64,000 nt of DNA from Dugong dugon. Lineage: Eukaryota; Chordata; Mammalia; Sirenia; Dugongidae. The stretch covers positions 10,032,501 to 10,096,500 of the forward strand of contig CM057473.1 in the NCBI GenBank assembly GCA_030035585.1, in the 5' to 3' direction. Shown one piece after another: positions 46,808-58,109 of this stretch; the first letter of the stretch is position 1; every line of letters starts with the position of its first letter. The position numbers and the translations under genes are program-made. The notes beneath the pieces are model-generated. The model saw only the letters and a list, made by a program, of their open reading frames with translations, was not told where the DNA came from and did no database searches.

Positions 46808-47003
46808 CAGATGAGTGGTAGTTCTGACTCATAGTGACCCCATATGTGCAGAGTGAAACTGCTCCATAGGGTTTTCAAAGCTGTAATCTTTTGGAAACAG
46901 ATTTCCAGGCCGTCTCCTGAACTGCCTCTGGGTGGGTTTGAACCACCAACCTTTCAGCTAACTGTTGCATGCTTAACCATTTGCACCATCCAAGGACTCC
47001 GTA
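46808..47003 (-). repeat. AfroSINE, long form
   Basis: Minus strand. B box complement GGGTTTGAACCACCAACC, tail complement TTCTGACTCATAGTGACCCCA, ending near AAGGACTCC. Abuts the 5' end of the RTE copy. Confidence 0.88.
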
Positions 47004-47306
47004 AGATTCATAAAGAATTAGTATCCAGAATGCCTTAAAAGGAACACGGGCAATGTGTGTTCACAGAAAAAGTGATACAGCAGAAATTGGAAAGGCAATA
47101 TGGAAAGTGCTCTACCTGGCTAGCTAAAGCAAGGATATACAATTTAAAACAATGAGACACCATACTCACACCCGCCAGAGTGGCAATACTCCATATGTCT
47201 GATAGCGCCAAGCAATGTGGGAGGGCGTAAACTGTTATCAATATTTCAGTGAGCTATTTGACCACATGTAGTAAAGCTGAAGATGGGCATACATTAGGTG
47301 GACATA

Positions 47307-47420
47307 CATTGTTGATGTTATTGTTAGGTGCTGTTGAGTTGGTTCTGACCCATAGCGACCCCATGTACATCACAGCAACACGCAAGCCACCACAGTATGA
47401 CAAAATGACAGATGAGTGGT
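47307..47420 (-). repeat. RTE/SINE 3'-tail fragment
   Basis: TTATTGTTAGGTGCTGTTGAG, then GACCCATAGCGACCCCATG. The shared tail of RTE and SINEs without a recognisable head. Continues with GCAACACGCAAGCCACCACAG, also seen at 46.77 kb. Confidence 0.65.
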
Positions 47421-47999
47421 GGGGGAATATATTAGAGTTTACTAATACGTCTTCTAGTTCTGGGCCCTGGAAAGAATGCCAAAAATGTACACAAGGAGAC
47501 ATGTATAATGCTGTTTGGCATATAGTTTAAAATAACAAAACTTTTAAAGCAATGTATTTCTATCGGAGAAGAATATATTCATATAATGGAATAAGATACA
47601 GCAATTAAAATAAACCAGTCCATACTGGTTTACATACATTGTGTAAATTCAAAACTGTAACGTTGAGAGAAGAAAAGGGAACTGAAGAAAGATGGATGTT
47701 AACGACATACTATTTGTGTTAAACACAAAATAATTCTGTGTATTATTTACGAAAGCGGATACATGTGGCAGACAAATGCATGCTCATCTGTAGTACCATC
47801 TCTGTTATCTGCCAAGTTCATAAATATAAGAATGAGAGAAGGGTACACATGAATTTCAGGATTGCCCTCAAGGCTTTCCTGGGATATGGGGCTTTCATTG
47901 TTACAGTTGGGACAGTCTCAGGCAAAGTGGGAAAAGTTGGTCCCCCTAGGGAGAAAAAGGGGGAGGAGGGCTTCGACTCTCACTGTAATATATTTTAAA

Positions 48000-48184
48000 A
48001 ACCCAAACCCACTGCCATCGAGTTGATTATGATTCATAGCGACCTCATAGGGTTTCCAAGGCTGTAAATCTTTACAGAAGCAGACTTTTGCCACATCTTT
48101 CTCCCACTGAGCAGCTGGCGGGTTTGAACCACCAACCTTTCAATTAGCAGTCAAGCACTTTAACTACTGCGCCACCAGGGCTCC
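48000..48184 (-). repeat. AfroSINE
   Basis: Complete minus-strand copy with the extended middle (CAGAAGCAGACTTTTGCCACA), ending GCGCCACCAGGGCTCC. Confidence 0.9.
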
Positions 48185-48364
48185 CTAAAGTTTTATTTAC
48201 TTAAAAAATTAAACATCTGAAGCAAATATTACAGATTATTAGCATGTAATAAATCTGGGTGGTTCAATATATGAATGTTGTATTTATTCACTGTAATTCT
48301 TATATGTTTGAAAATTCTTAAAATTAAAAAAAAAAAGAAAGCAATTAAAAAGTTTGGTGAGGAT

Positions 48365-48490
48365 TGTAATGGAATCACTAGGGCACCTTGTTAACATCCA
48401 GATTCTGAATCTGGGTCTGGAGCGGGACCCAAAATTCTGCCCTTCTAGCAAACTCCAAGATGATGCTGAAGCTGCTGGTCCACCGAGCAC
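48365..48490 (-). repeat. MER5-like hAT relic
   Basis: GGAATCACTAGGGCACCTTG, GATTCTGAATCTGGG and GATGATGCTGAAGCTGCTGG follow MER5 order. Strand assignment is tentative. Confidence 0.6.
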
Positions 48491-49102
48491 CCTTGGCTAG
48501 TGAGGGCTGGTACTATTTGATAATACCCTATAATACAGGATAGAACGACAGAAGAGATTAGATTGCAAACTCAACAAGACTTGAGAACTGATAGGATGTA
48601 GGACTAGAGATTGGTGCTTTAAAGAAAAGGAACCAGTTCAAATTAGTTCTGAACATTCTTCTTTGAGTAACTGGGTAGATGGTGTACTGGGAAGTGATGG
48701 GGAATATTCAAGAAGGTTCGGAGAGGGGGATGAATCCTGTTTCTAATATGTTGAGTTGAGGGACCTGTAGGCTATGAACCACATTCACTGGGCCTTGAGT
48801 TGGTGGAATGTGTCACTCTGTAGCTCAGTGGAGATCCTGGAGCATCAAATAGAGTATTGGGAGGAAAAAACTTAGAGACAGTGGTTAAAAGGGTGCATGG
48901 AAATGAATGCGGTGTCCCGAAGAGAGGGTAAGAACAACATGCGAAGGATGGAATCCCAGGGAAATTCAGGAATACACTGATTTCTCCCCTGTCTACATTT
49001 GATTTGTGATATTTCAGCCACCTGAGAAGTATATCCATACCTTCGAAATTTCTTCTTCCTATTAAATTTAACTTGCGTGTCACTGTTCAGCCTGAATACA
49101 CT
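48491..49102. other. Intron 2 DNA, nothing recognised
   Basis: No repeat or exon assigned. A 103-codon minus-strand frame (48772-49083) has no recognisable domain. Confidence 0.45.
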
Positions 49103-49170
49103 TTCTCTATAGGGTTGCTATGAGTCGAAATTGACTTAATAGCAATGGGTTTGGTTGGGTTTTGGTGGCT
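49103..49170 (+). repeat. AfroSINE 3' fragment
   Basis: CTATAGGGTTGCTATGAGTCG to AGCAATGGGTTTGGTTGGG. The head is missing. Confidence 0.8.
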
Positions 49171-49206
49171 GGGACAATGAACACTTTTATTTTATACGTG
49201 TTTTTT

Positions 49207-49368
49207 GGAGCCCTGGTGGCGTAGTGGTTAAGAGCTTGGCTGCTAACCAAAAGGTCAGCAGTTCAAATCCACCAGAAGCTCCTTGGAAACCCTATGGGGC
49301 AGTTCTACTCTGTCCTATAGGGTCCCTATGAATCGAAATCATCAGCAAAAGGTTTGGTTCAGTTTTTG
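49207..49368 (+). repeat. AfroSINE, short form, well preserved
   Basis: Canonical head GGAGCCCTGGTGGCGTAGTGG (A-box region), B box AGTTCAAATCC, GAAACCCTATGGGGCAGTTC body, and a T-rich tail. A good reference for the short-form family. Confidence 0.95.
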
Positions 49369-49664
49369 GTCGTTCTGTATTTTATATTATACTAAACGTA
49401 GGATTCATAGTGTTCGCGTTCAGTCTGAATTGAATATGTTGTCATAACAAAGCAGTTTATGTGAGACTCCATCTTTATTTACTTTGATTTACCCAAGCCG
49501 AGTAAATTTATGTTTAGTCTTATATTCTAGCCTTTAGGAGCTATCTTAAAATGAAGTGTGTTTTGTGGTGGTGGGGACTGGTAGAGTGAAAAGAACTACC
49601 ACTTTTTTAATGCTTGCTCTGTCCCAGCTGCCCAAAATATAATAGTTTATTAACCTTCAGAGTA

Positions 49665-50473
49665 GCCCTCTCCAATCAACCATAGTGATCCATAGGGTTT
49701 TTATTGACTGGTTTTCAGTAGATCGCTAGACTTTTCTTCCTAGTCCATCTGTCTTAGGCTGGGTTCTGTAGAGAAGCAAAACCTATGCAGCGTATAAATA
49801 TACAGAGAGAGATTTATATAAAGGAATTGACTCATGCAGTTGTAGAGTCTGGAAAGTCCCAAGTTCGTGGGTCAGGCTAGAGGCTTCTCCTGTACCCGTG
49901 TAGGTGAAGGTGTTGGGGAATCCAAGATCGGAATGTCAGATAGGAGGCCTCTGGCTCACAGGCTGTGGAGGCCAACAAATCCCAAGATCAGCAGGTAAGA
50001 TGCTAGCTCAAGTCCCAAGAACTGGACGTCAGATGAACAAGAGCTAGCTGCAGGATCCAGAGTAAGCAAAAGCCAACAAACCTTGCCAGAAAGTCCATCC
50101 GTATTGGATGCAGACCACACCCCTAAGGAAGCCCCCTTCAACTGATTGGCCCCTCACAACAGATCCCATCATAGAGGTGATCACATTATATCAGATCTCA
50201 TTATGGAGGTGATTACGTTATTAAAAAGCCGCCAAACTACATCATAACTGCCAAACCACTGAGGATCATGGCCCAGCCAAGCTGACACACAACTTCAGCC
50301 ATCACACCACCTTAGTCTGGAAGCTCCACTAAAACCTATTCAGCATCATAGCAACACTGAAGCCTCAACGGACAGACGGGTGGTGGCTGCTCATGAGGTG
50401 CATTGGCTAGGAGTTGAACACAAGTCTCCTGCATAGAAGGTGAGAATTCTATCACTAAACCACCACTGTGCTT
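49665..50473 (-). repeat. tRNA-Gly-headed SINE split by LTR-like element
   Basis: Right part (50307-50473): the complement of the head (ACCACCACTGTGC; GGAGACTTGTGTTCAA on the minus strand) and the first half of the body. Left part (49665-49749): the second body half. The RTE tail is lost. Family Y sits between. Confidence 0.78.
49750..50306 (+). mobile_element. Solo-LTR-like element, family Y copy 2
   Basis: 557 bp, TGTCTTAGGCTGGG to CCATCACA. Flanks CCATC (49745-49749) and CCACC (50307-50311) form a 5-bp duplication with one mismatch, inside the tRNA-Gly SINE. Same ends and internal order as 22099-22744. No retroviral genes. Confidence 0.72.
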
Positions 50474-51835
50474 TTCTTTTCCCCAAATTCTGGACTATAT
50501 GTTGCCATAACATTATCCTTTCTCCACCCTATTATTTTTTTTACATCCTAAATTATCTGTCATCCTGTCCACGTTCTAGATCCTGAAAGGACAAGAAGTG
50601 AGTAAATCAACTCATGATTGAAGCTACGGGGTCTAACAGACTGAATGGTCCATAATGGGAAACTTCTTAAATCCTTGTAAAAACAAACAAATGTCAAGCC
50701 TTCATTTAAAAATAGGAAAAATCTGACATTTTGTAGGTTCTAATTAAATATGTATCATTTAGATAAACATTTGCTTAGGAAAATCAAATCATAATTTGAA
50801 TATGTTATTGATCCAGAGAATGTCCTTTCATAGAATACAGATTAGGTAGGTATCATTAGAAAGTAAAAAGAGTGATTTTTATGGAACCAGCCATCACCTT
50901 CTGCTCACACTGTTAATGATAGATTACAATCAGATGGTAGGGGTTAGAATTCAAATGCCTATTCGATTATAATGATTTAACCTCTCGTTGTGATTCTGGA
51001 GTGAGCATGCTGTATCTGTGAGGCAGTATGATCTGATTGTTTGGGCTCCAGGCTTCTGTGCAACTCTATTCACTTGCATAATTTCTGGAGGTAAAATGTT
51101 TTATTGATAAAATTGACGCGGGAAGAGTTATACACACACAGTGATGTTTATCCCATTATGTTGGAAGAATTCTGGCGGCCAGCTGCAGCCCAGAGCACAA
51201 TGTCTCCCAACTGGATAGATGTTAGGATGAACACACCCATAACTAATGAAAATTTCAGAGGGCAATGATAACCTCATAAAGTGTAATAGGATTCCATCTG
51301 AAACTGCCACGGGTGAAAGCCTTAGCTATTTAACCCATAGTGACTCTCTGTGACTCAGAGACAAACAGAGATTGTAGTTCCTGTGTTCATTCTTAAGGAA
51401 AGGGGAAGGAGAAAGACCTTACAGGTAACATGAAGAATGCTTTCTTTTTTTTTTTTTTAATATCTTTTATAGATCTGGCAAAAAAAAAACATGAAAAATT
51501 ACTTCAACTATATCCCTGTGTGAATTCACACTGTCAAAAGGTGAGCAGGACTATATCTCTCTGTACTGAATTTTGCAAAAAATAAATGTTACCTGTGGTT
51601 GCAAATACCCAGCTGTAAGGTGTTGGTTGCTACAACATTGTTCCTCTACAAACAGCATGAACAATACAGGATGTGCCTCTGGTGTATTATGTAGAGGAAA
51701 ATACTTGAATTTATCAAATAAATGATGAAAATTTTACTTTGAGGTTGCAACTGTAAGTAAAACCCATGCTTACAGTAAGTAGATAGACCCTGTTGCCGGG
51801 AGGAATTAAACAGGAAACAACTCTTTGTGATTCTA
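50474..51835. other. Intron 2 DNA, nothing recognised
   Basis: Mixed sequence without an exon or a repeat I can name. Confidence 0.45.
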
Positions 51836-52127
51836 TACTTAGAAGAAATACAACCAGAATGTTCCTCAGAAGCAGGGATGGTGAGACTTTGACTAGCTTG
51901 CTTTGGAAAGACCAATCACTAGAGAAGACCATCATGGTCGGTAAAGTATAGGGTCAACAAAAATAAGGGAAACCCTCAGTGAGATGGATGGATTGACACA
52001 ACAGCCACAACAGTGAACTCAAACATACCAACAATCGTGAAGATGGCACAGGACTGGGGAACATTTTGTTGTTATACGCAACGTCACCCTAAGTCAGAGC
52101 CAACTAGATGGCAAAAAACAACAACAT
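51836..52127 (+). mobile_element. RTE-clade LINE 3' end
   Basis: Plus-strand RTE 3' ~290 bp. It covers AGAAATACAACCAGAATGTTCC (complement of 22.84 kb), GGTCGGTAAAGTATAGGGTC, GGATGGATTGACACAACAGCC, and the tail CTAGATGGCAAAAAACAACAAC. It shows the intact join between RTE coding end and the tail used by the SINEs. Confidence 0.8.
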
Positions 52128-52378
52128 TAGTGATAGGAGATTGTAAAAGAAAGAACACAGATATTTCAATTCACAGAAATTGAGTCTGAGTTCCTCTTCT
52201 TTAATGCCGTGTGAATTTAGCTTTCCTAATGTCATTGAGCCTTGGTTTACTAATTTGTAAAGAGAAAATACTAGTAATAACTTGCCTTTCTCACCGAGTT
52301 GGGCTGAAGGATATATCTGTACAAAGAAGCACTTAGAGGGGCTTCACAAATACTTCCTGTCACTAATGAAGATATTAA

Positions 52379-52399
52379 ACAAACAAACAAACAAAAAAA
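52379..52399. repeat. (AAAC)n simple repeat
   Basis: Several AAAC units precede the minus-strand SINE. Confidence 0.8.
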
Positions 52400-52553
52400 A
52401 CAAACACTTTGCCATCGAGTCGATTCTGACTCATAGCGACCCCTTAGGGCAGAGTAAAACTCCCCCCTAGGGTTTCTAGGGAGCGGGTGGTGGATTCGAA
52501 CTGCCGACCTTTTGGTTAGCAACCGAACGCTTAAGCCACTGTGCTACCAGGCC
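52400..52553 (-). repeat. AfroSINE, short form
   Basis: Well-preserved minus-strand copy: CATCGAGTCGATTCTGACTC tail complement, GGTGGATTCGAACTGCCGACC B box complement. Confidence 0.92.
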
Positions 52554-52570
52554 CTAGTGGCTTACAAAAG

Positions 52571-52764
52571 GGGCCTTCGTGGTGCAGTGATTAGGCACTC
52601 GGCTGCTAACCAAACGGTCAGGAGTTTGAACTCACCAACTGCTCCTCTGGAGAAAGGTGTGGCAGCTGCTTCCGTAGGAAACCCTACAAGACACTTCTAC
52701 TCTGTCCTAAAGGGCCACTATAAGTTGTAATCAACTAAACAGTAATGGGTTTGGTTTGGTTTTA
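52571..52764 (+). repeat. AfroSINE, with extended middle
   Basis: GGGGCCTTCGTGGTGCAGTG head through AATGGGTTTGGTTTGGTTTT. Opposite in orientation to the SINE ending 18 bp away, giving a head-to-head inverted pair. Confidence 0.92.
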
Positions 52765-52931
52765 GTGGCGCAAAAGGTTAAGTTCTTGGCTGCTAAATGA
52801 AAGGTTGGCGGTTCAGACCCACCCAGTGGTTCCATGGGAGAAAGACCTATCTACTTCCATAAAAATTACAGCCTGTAATTACTCTGTAGCACGGTAAGTC
52901 AGAATCGACTCTATGGCACCTAACAACAACA
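52765..52931 (+). repeat. AfroSINE, long form with AAC tail
   Basis: Head AGTGGCGCAAAAGGTTAAG begins directly at the T-rich tail of the previous SINE. It ends GGCACCTAACAACAACAATG. Confidence 0.9.
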
Positions 52932-53763
52932 ATGAAGACAGTGAATTTTGAAAACATCTGGATTTTGGGAAAAAAGGAAACAGATGGGGAGCAAAATGAT
53001 TTCTCCTTGGTCCCTCTGAAAGTCCGTGGCTGAGCTGCAGAATACTACTCCTGGTGTGAGGCCGTCTCCTGGTCCTGGGCGCCTCGTCAGCAGGAGAACG
53101 CCACCTGCTGAGGCATGGACATCGCTCCTCGGGAAAGCATGCCCAGACTGGAGTGAAATAAATGGCTTTCTTAATTAAATGTGATTGTGGTCTGATAACC
53201 TCAAAAGGTGGGTAATTAAGTGCTGTGTCCTGCTGCCCTGTGGTTGCTGAAAGCATAATACAGCCCGAGAAATCCTATGCATCAGGTATGCAAACCTGCC
53301 GTGGTGGCCTAGGCTGACCTGTAAGTTAGACAAAGAAGTCGACTGAAAAATAAAGAAAACAAGTCTAAAGAGAAACATATAAACCCGATTTATGAAAAAC
53401 ACACATGTAATGCCAAAATCAGGTGGTAAATATTTGCTCTACAAAATGTTTCATTATAGGGTTCCAGTTAATTCCCTTGTCCAAATTTATTTTATTCACA
53501 AATTTGCAGAAATACATTTTGTGCCTATGCCTAGAACTTCTGTATTGATATCATGTTAATAATTGATGGATAAAACAGTGTTCTCACTGCTGGCCATTTC
53601 ATCAGAGACATCATGGTACGCTATAGAACTGAGCGCACCCTTGCATGTAAAATGTTATAATTGCCCTGATTAGACTTTAAAAAAAAAAGAAAAAAAGCAT
53701 TAATCATCAGTTTTCTCAGTATAAGACAGTGCCCATAAGACTTACAAGAATAAAAAGGGCAAC
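52932..53763. other. Intron 2 DNA, mostly unassigned
   Basis: A GC-richer block (53025-53165) ending in GTGAAATAAATGGC carries an AATAAA signal and resembles a retroviral LTR 3' part, but no ends or duplication were found. The rest is unrecognised. Confidence 0.35.
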
Positions 53764-53915
53764 GACTTGCCTCTGATGCTATTGTACATAACCAACATTT
53801 GCAACAATCGCCAGATGGAAAGTATTTTCAAGGTAGCAAATAAATGCCCGATGGCATGCTGAATAAAAAGTCACCGATCACAGCAAGGATCAGTTGAGGT
53901 CTAACAGTTCTAAAA
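53764..53915 (+). repeat. Direct repeat, left copy
   Basis: About 150 bp, from GACTTGCCTCTGATG to TCTAACAGTTCTAAAA, closely matching 54810-54963 (roughly 85-90% by eye). Best block: GGCATGCTGAATAAAAAGTCA. Confidence 0.85.
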
Positions 53916-54809
53916 TGTGTGTCTTCTTTAATCAGCTTGTTGGCTTTAAACAGCCAGCTTCTTTTAGTTATGTATTTCACTTTGTGTTTGTGATAAAGCA
54001 GTTTTTGTCTGCTCGAATTTAGTTGGAAGGGTTGATTCCAGTTCTGGAAAAGATGGAATCAGCACACTCCACCCTTTGCCTCCTGCTCAACGCAGCTGTC
54101 AAACCTGGACAGAATGTATACAACAGTTATTTCAGGTCTCTGAAAAGCAAGTAGTAAATTGAGGGACAATAGATTAAAATTCAGCTCCCAGTAAGTTTCC
54201 ATTATTTCCCTCTATTTACACCACCCTGGATTCGACATAGACCGAAACACAGAAGTGGGTTCCAGGATGTAGACTGAGAAAGATGCATGAGAAGCTCTCT
54301 TGTTCTGGCTAAATAAACATAAAAGGGATCTCTTCACACTCAAAGAGAGTAGGGGAAGTACCCAAATATTTCTTCTTTTTCTCTTCTCTTGTGCTCAGCC
54401 CCCAAGTGATGTTGTGGCTGCAGCAGCAGTGACAGTGGCAGCAATAGGACCCAACAGGAGCCTAGAACACTGAGGAAGAGGAGCCTTCCTTTCAGATCAG
54501 AGTGATAGTGATATAGTTTACTAAGAGGCTGAGGTGAATCCTCATTGGTTTTTTTTTTCCTTTCTGTATCCTCCTGTTGTTCCACCCTGAACATGAGCTC
54601 AATTGTGGAAGTACCCAAAGATTAGGGTAAATAAAACCCGTCTTTCTGTCCAGAGAACCAAAAAGGGGAGCCCCAGGAAACCAGAAAGTATTGATGAGAT
54701 TGAGAAGAAAGAAGAGCTCCAGAGAGTAACCACCTAAAGTTGGTAGTGATCTCCTAGGCTCACCTCCAATTTACACTTACATGGATCTGACTCTGAACAA
54801 CATGCCAAA

Positions 54810-54963
54810 GACTTCCCTCTGATGATATTGCACACAACCTACATTTGCGACAATCGTCAAATTGAAAGTATTTTCAGGATAGTAAATAAATACCAGATGG
54901 CATGCTGAATAAAAAGTCATCAATCATAGCAAGGATCAGTTGAGGTCTTAACAATTCTGAAAA
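54810..54963 (+). repeat. Direct repeat, right copy
   Basis: Second copy of the block at 53764-53915, about 1,045 bp downstream, inside the 5' region of the L1ME-like element. Confidence 0.85.
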
Positions 54964-55672
54964 GGCGTTGAATTCAAGATAGACAATCACCCAAGCCCCG
55001 GACTGGCAATCAGTGACACAAATATGGGACAGATCCAAATATGAATGCAAAGGCTTTGAAAATGGAACTTACATTGAAACCACAGCCTTCAGAATACTAA
55101 CAGAAACTTGTGGCTTAAACTCAACTTTTTTGATTGGCTGCTAAAACAAAAATACCAAAATTCTCCATAGTATTAAACAAAACTCAAAGTCTTCTAACAT
55201 AATATGCAAAAAATTCAGGAGTCCAGAATACAATTCAAAAGTATCCAGCATACAAAGAACCAGGAAAATTTGAACTCACAGTGGAAAAGATGATCAACAG
55301 ACACCAGTGCTGTAATGGCACAGATGTTGGAATTAGCGATAGAGACTTTAAAGCAGCTATTATGAAAATTGTCCTAGAAGGGCAAGCATTATTTGAAATA
55401 ATTTAAAAGATATAAAGTATCAAAAAAGAAATAGAAGATATAAAGAAACAAAGCAAAATTTTAGAACAGAAAAAGTACAGTAACCCAGTTTAAAAAAATA
55501 GTCACTGGATGGGCTCAATAGCAGAATGGAGATGACAGAGTAAAGAATCAATGAACTTGGAGACAAATCAATAGAAATTCTCCAGGGTAAAGAACAGAAA
55601 GAAAATAATAATAATAATAAAGAACCAGCCTCAGACCAGTGAAGTCCCAGAATGAGAGGAGAAGGAATTTAA

Positions 55673-55875
55673 ACCCAGAAACCCACTGCTGTCAAGTTGA
55701 TTCCCACTCATAGCAACCCTGTGGGACAGAGGAGAGCTGCCCCACAGGGTTTCCAAGGCTATAATCTTTACAGAAGCAGACTGCCACATCTTTCTCCCAT
55801 GGAGCAGCCGGTGGGTTTCAATTGCTGACCTTCTGGTTAGCAGTTGAAGACTAACCACTGGGTGACTAAGACTCC
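55673..55875 (-). repeat. AfroSINE with extended middle
   Basis: Complete minus-strand copy. B box complement GGTGGGTTTCAATTGCTGACC, CAGAAGCAGACTGCCACATC middle, ending AGACTCC. Inserted in L1ME ORF1. Confidence 0.9.
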
Positions 55876-57140
55876 TTCCCCAAGTTTGGAGAAAGAGATA
55901 AAGTAGATTCAAGATGCTCAGCAAACCCCAAACAGGATAAACCTGAAGAAATCCACACCAAGGCACATCATGCTCAAACACTAAAAACTAAAGAAAAAGA
56001 AAAAAATCTGGAAATAGCCCCCTCCCGCCCCCCAAAAAGACACATTACCTATAGAGAGCTCTGATTTGAATGACTGAGCATTTCTCATCAAAAACCATGG
56101 AGGCCCAAGAAGTGGCATATTTTTAAAGTGCTGAAAGAAGAGAACTGTCAATCCACACTTCTATACCCAGCAAAAATATCCTTCTGGACTAAAGATGAAA
56201 TAATACTATTCTTGGATTAAGGAGAGTTTAGAAAATATTTAGGCAGCAGACCTAATATAAAAGAATTGCTAAAGTAAGTTCTGCAGAAAGAAAGCAAATG
56301 ATACCAGAAGGAAACTTGGATATGAGGAAGGAAGGAAGAGTAACAAAACTGGTAATTATTTGGATAAATAGATTATTTTTCTCCTCTTGAGTTCTTCAAA
56401 TATGTTTAACTCTTGAATTATATAAAATAATTGTCTGATGGAGGTTTCAGTGTATGTAGATGTAATATATAACACAACCGTAGCCTCATGGGAGAAAAGT
56501 AAAGAGATCCGTAAGATGATAGAGTTTCTAAATTCCAATTGAAGAGGTATAAATTAATTCTAAATGATGAGGAAACATTAAGTATGTATTTTGTAATCCC
56601 TACAGCATCCATTAAAAAAAAAAAAACCTATTCAGAGATATATAGCCAAAATCACAATAAATAAAAATGGAATACTAATAAATGCTCATATAACCAAAAA
56701 GGTGGCAGGAAAGGAGAATCAGAGGAATGAAAAACAGAGGGAACAAAAGAAAGAAAATAAAAAATTGTAGACCTAAATTGAGACATTTCAATAATTACAT
56801 TAGTTATCTAAACACTCCAATTAAAGGATAGAGAATGATTTTTTTAATGATCTAAATATATGCTATCTACATGAAACTCACTTCAACTATAATGATATAG
56901 GTAAGTTAAAAGTAAAAGGAGGGAAAAGATATACCAGGCAAACACTAACCAAAAGAAATCTGGAATGGCTATTTCAATATAGACAAAATCTACTCCAGAG
57001 CAAAGAATATTACCAGAGATAGAGTGGTATTACATAATTATAAAAAAGTCAATCAACAAAGAATACAGCATAACCTTAAATGTGTATACAATTAGCAATA
57101 AAGCTTCAAAATACATGAACCAAAAGCTGAAAAGACAGCC

Positions 57141-57957
57141 CCCCGACATAATTATCTGGCCCAAAAAGTCAATATTTGGAGGTTGAGAAATGCTGCTCTA
57201 GAGCAGTGAGTGTTAACTCTGTTATATAGAGACATTTGGGCAGATCCTTCAAATTCTTTTATAGACATTTAATATATGTATGAGGTAATATCTATGAACA
57301 GTTGCTTGTGCTTGACCAAAAAGTCACTCTTACAGGTTGCATTGAAACGGTTGATAGTTATCTGGATTCTTAAAAAATAAGGCACATATCATTTTGTATT
57401 GACACCATCAAGGGGACAAATCCATGGCACTATAACAATTGGCAGGGAAAGAAAAAGTGTGTGCATCCATTTCATTAGCATGCTGTATGATAAGTTACAT
57501 TTTTAAAAAGAGATGAAAACATTCCTTGCTTGTTCGTCTCTTGTACAAAAAAATTAAATAAAAAAAAAAAAGAATGGTTGCACCAACTGAAATTCACTGT
57601 GGAATAGAATAGAAGTACAGGGTGGGAAATACTACAGTCCTGCCTGTAGCAACATTTGCCTGCCAAATAATTGTTAAACTTTCCGAATCTCGTGGTAAAC
57701 ACCCATTCTCCCTCTATGCCTTATTATGAAAAGGATGCTTATTAATAAAATCAAGACTAACACATTTAGTCCAAGAACAAATCCAAAACAGAAATTCAAG
57801 AATTTGATAGTTGATTTTACCAACAGTAAATAAGCTTATTAATTTTGTTTGTTAAATTACACTTCACAGGGAAAGAGAACAATATATGTATGTCCTCACA
57901 AATAAAATTAAAGTACTTGCCTTTTTCCATTCTTTTTTCCTTTGTTTTAGTTATGAG
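57141..57957. other. Intron 2 DNA, nothing recognised
   Basis: No exon or repeat family assigned. Confidence 0.45.
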
Positions 57958-58109
57958 TTGCATTGCCATCAAGTCGATTCCAACTCATAGTGACCCTATA
58001 GCACAGAGGAGAACTGCCCCATAGGGTTTCAAAGGAGTGGCTGGTGGATCCCAACTGTGGACCTTTTGGTTAGCAGCCAAACGCTTGACCACTACGCTAC
58101 GAAGCTCCT
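57958..58109 (-). repeat. AfroSINE, short form
   Basis: GCATTGCCATCAAGTCGATTC to CGAAGCTCC. A minus-strand copy of usual length. Confidence 0.92.

Larger units (their letters stand above)
43580..48338 (+). mobile_element. Old L1, host to several later insertions
   Basis: Decayed ORF2 from about 43580 (codons like TDDMIVY near 43855) to 44880. It resumes at 47003-47306 (TTAAAACAATGAGACACCATAC region), then 47421-47999, and ends in an A run near 48338. Interruptions: RTE LINE 44881-46807, AfroSINE 46808-47003, RTE/SINE tail 47307-47420, AfroSINE 48000-48184. Many stops; inactive. Confidence 0.7.
54030..57140 (+). mobile_element. L1ME-like element, 5' half
   Basis: The 5'UTR (GAAAAGATGGAATCAGCACAC onward) is followed by decayed ORF1: a coiled-coil-type Lys/Glu-rich stretch at 55.4-55.6 kb and an RRM/CTD-like region near 56,100-56,280 (CACTTCTATACCCAGCAAAAA). 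The inter-ORF spacer and the start of ORF2 follow to about 57140. Fully degenerate. A SINE is inserted at 55673-55875 and a repeated 154-bp block lies at 54810-54963. Confidence 0.7.
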
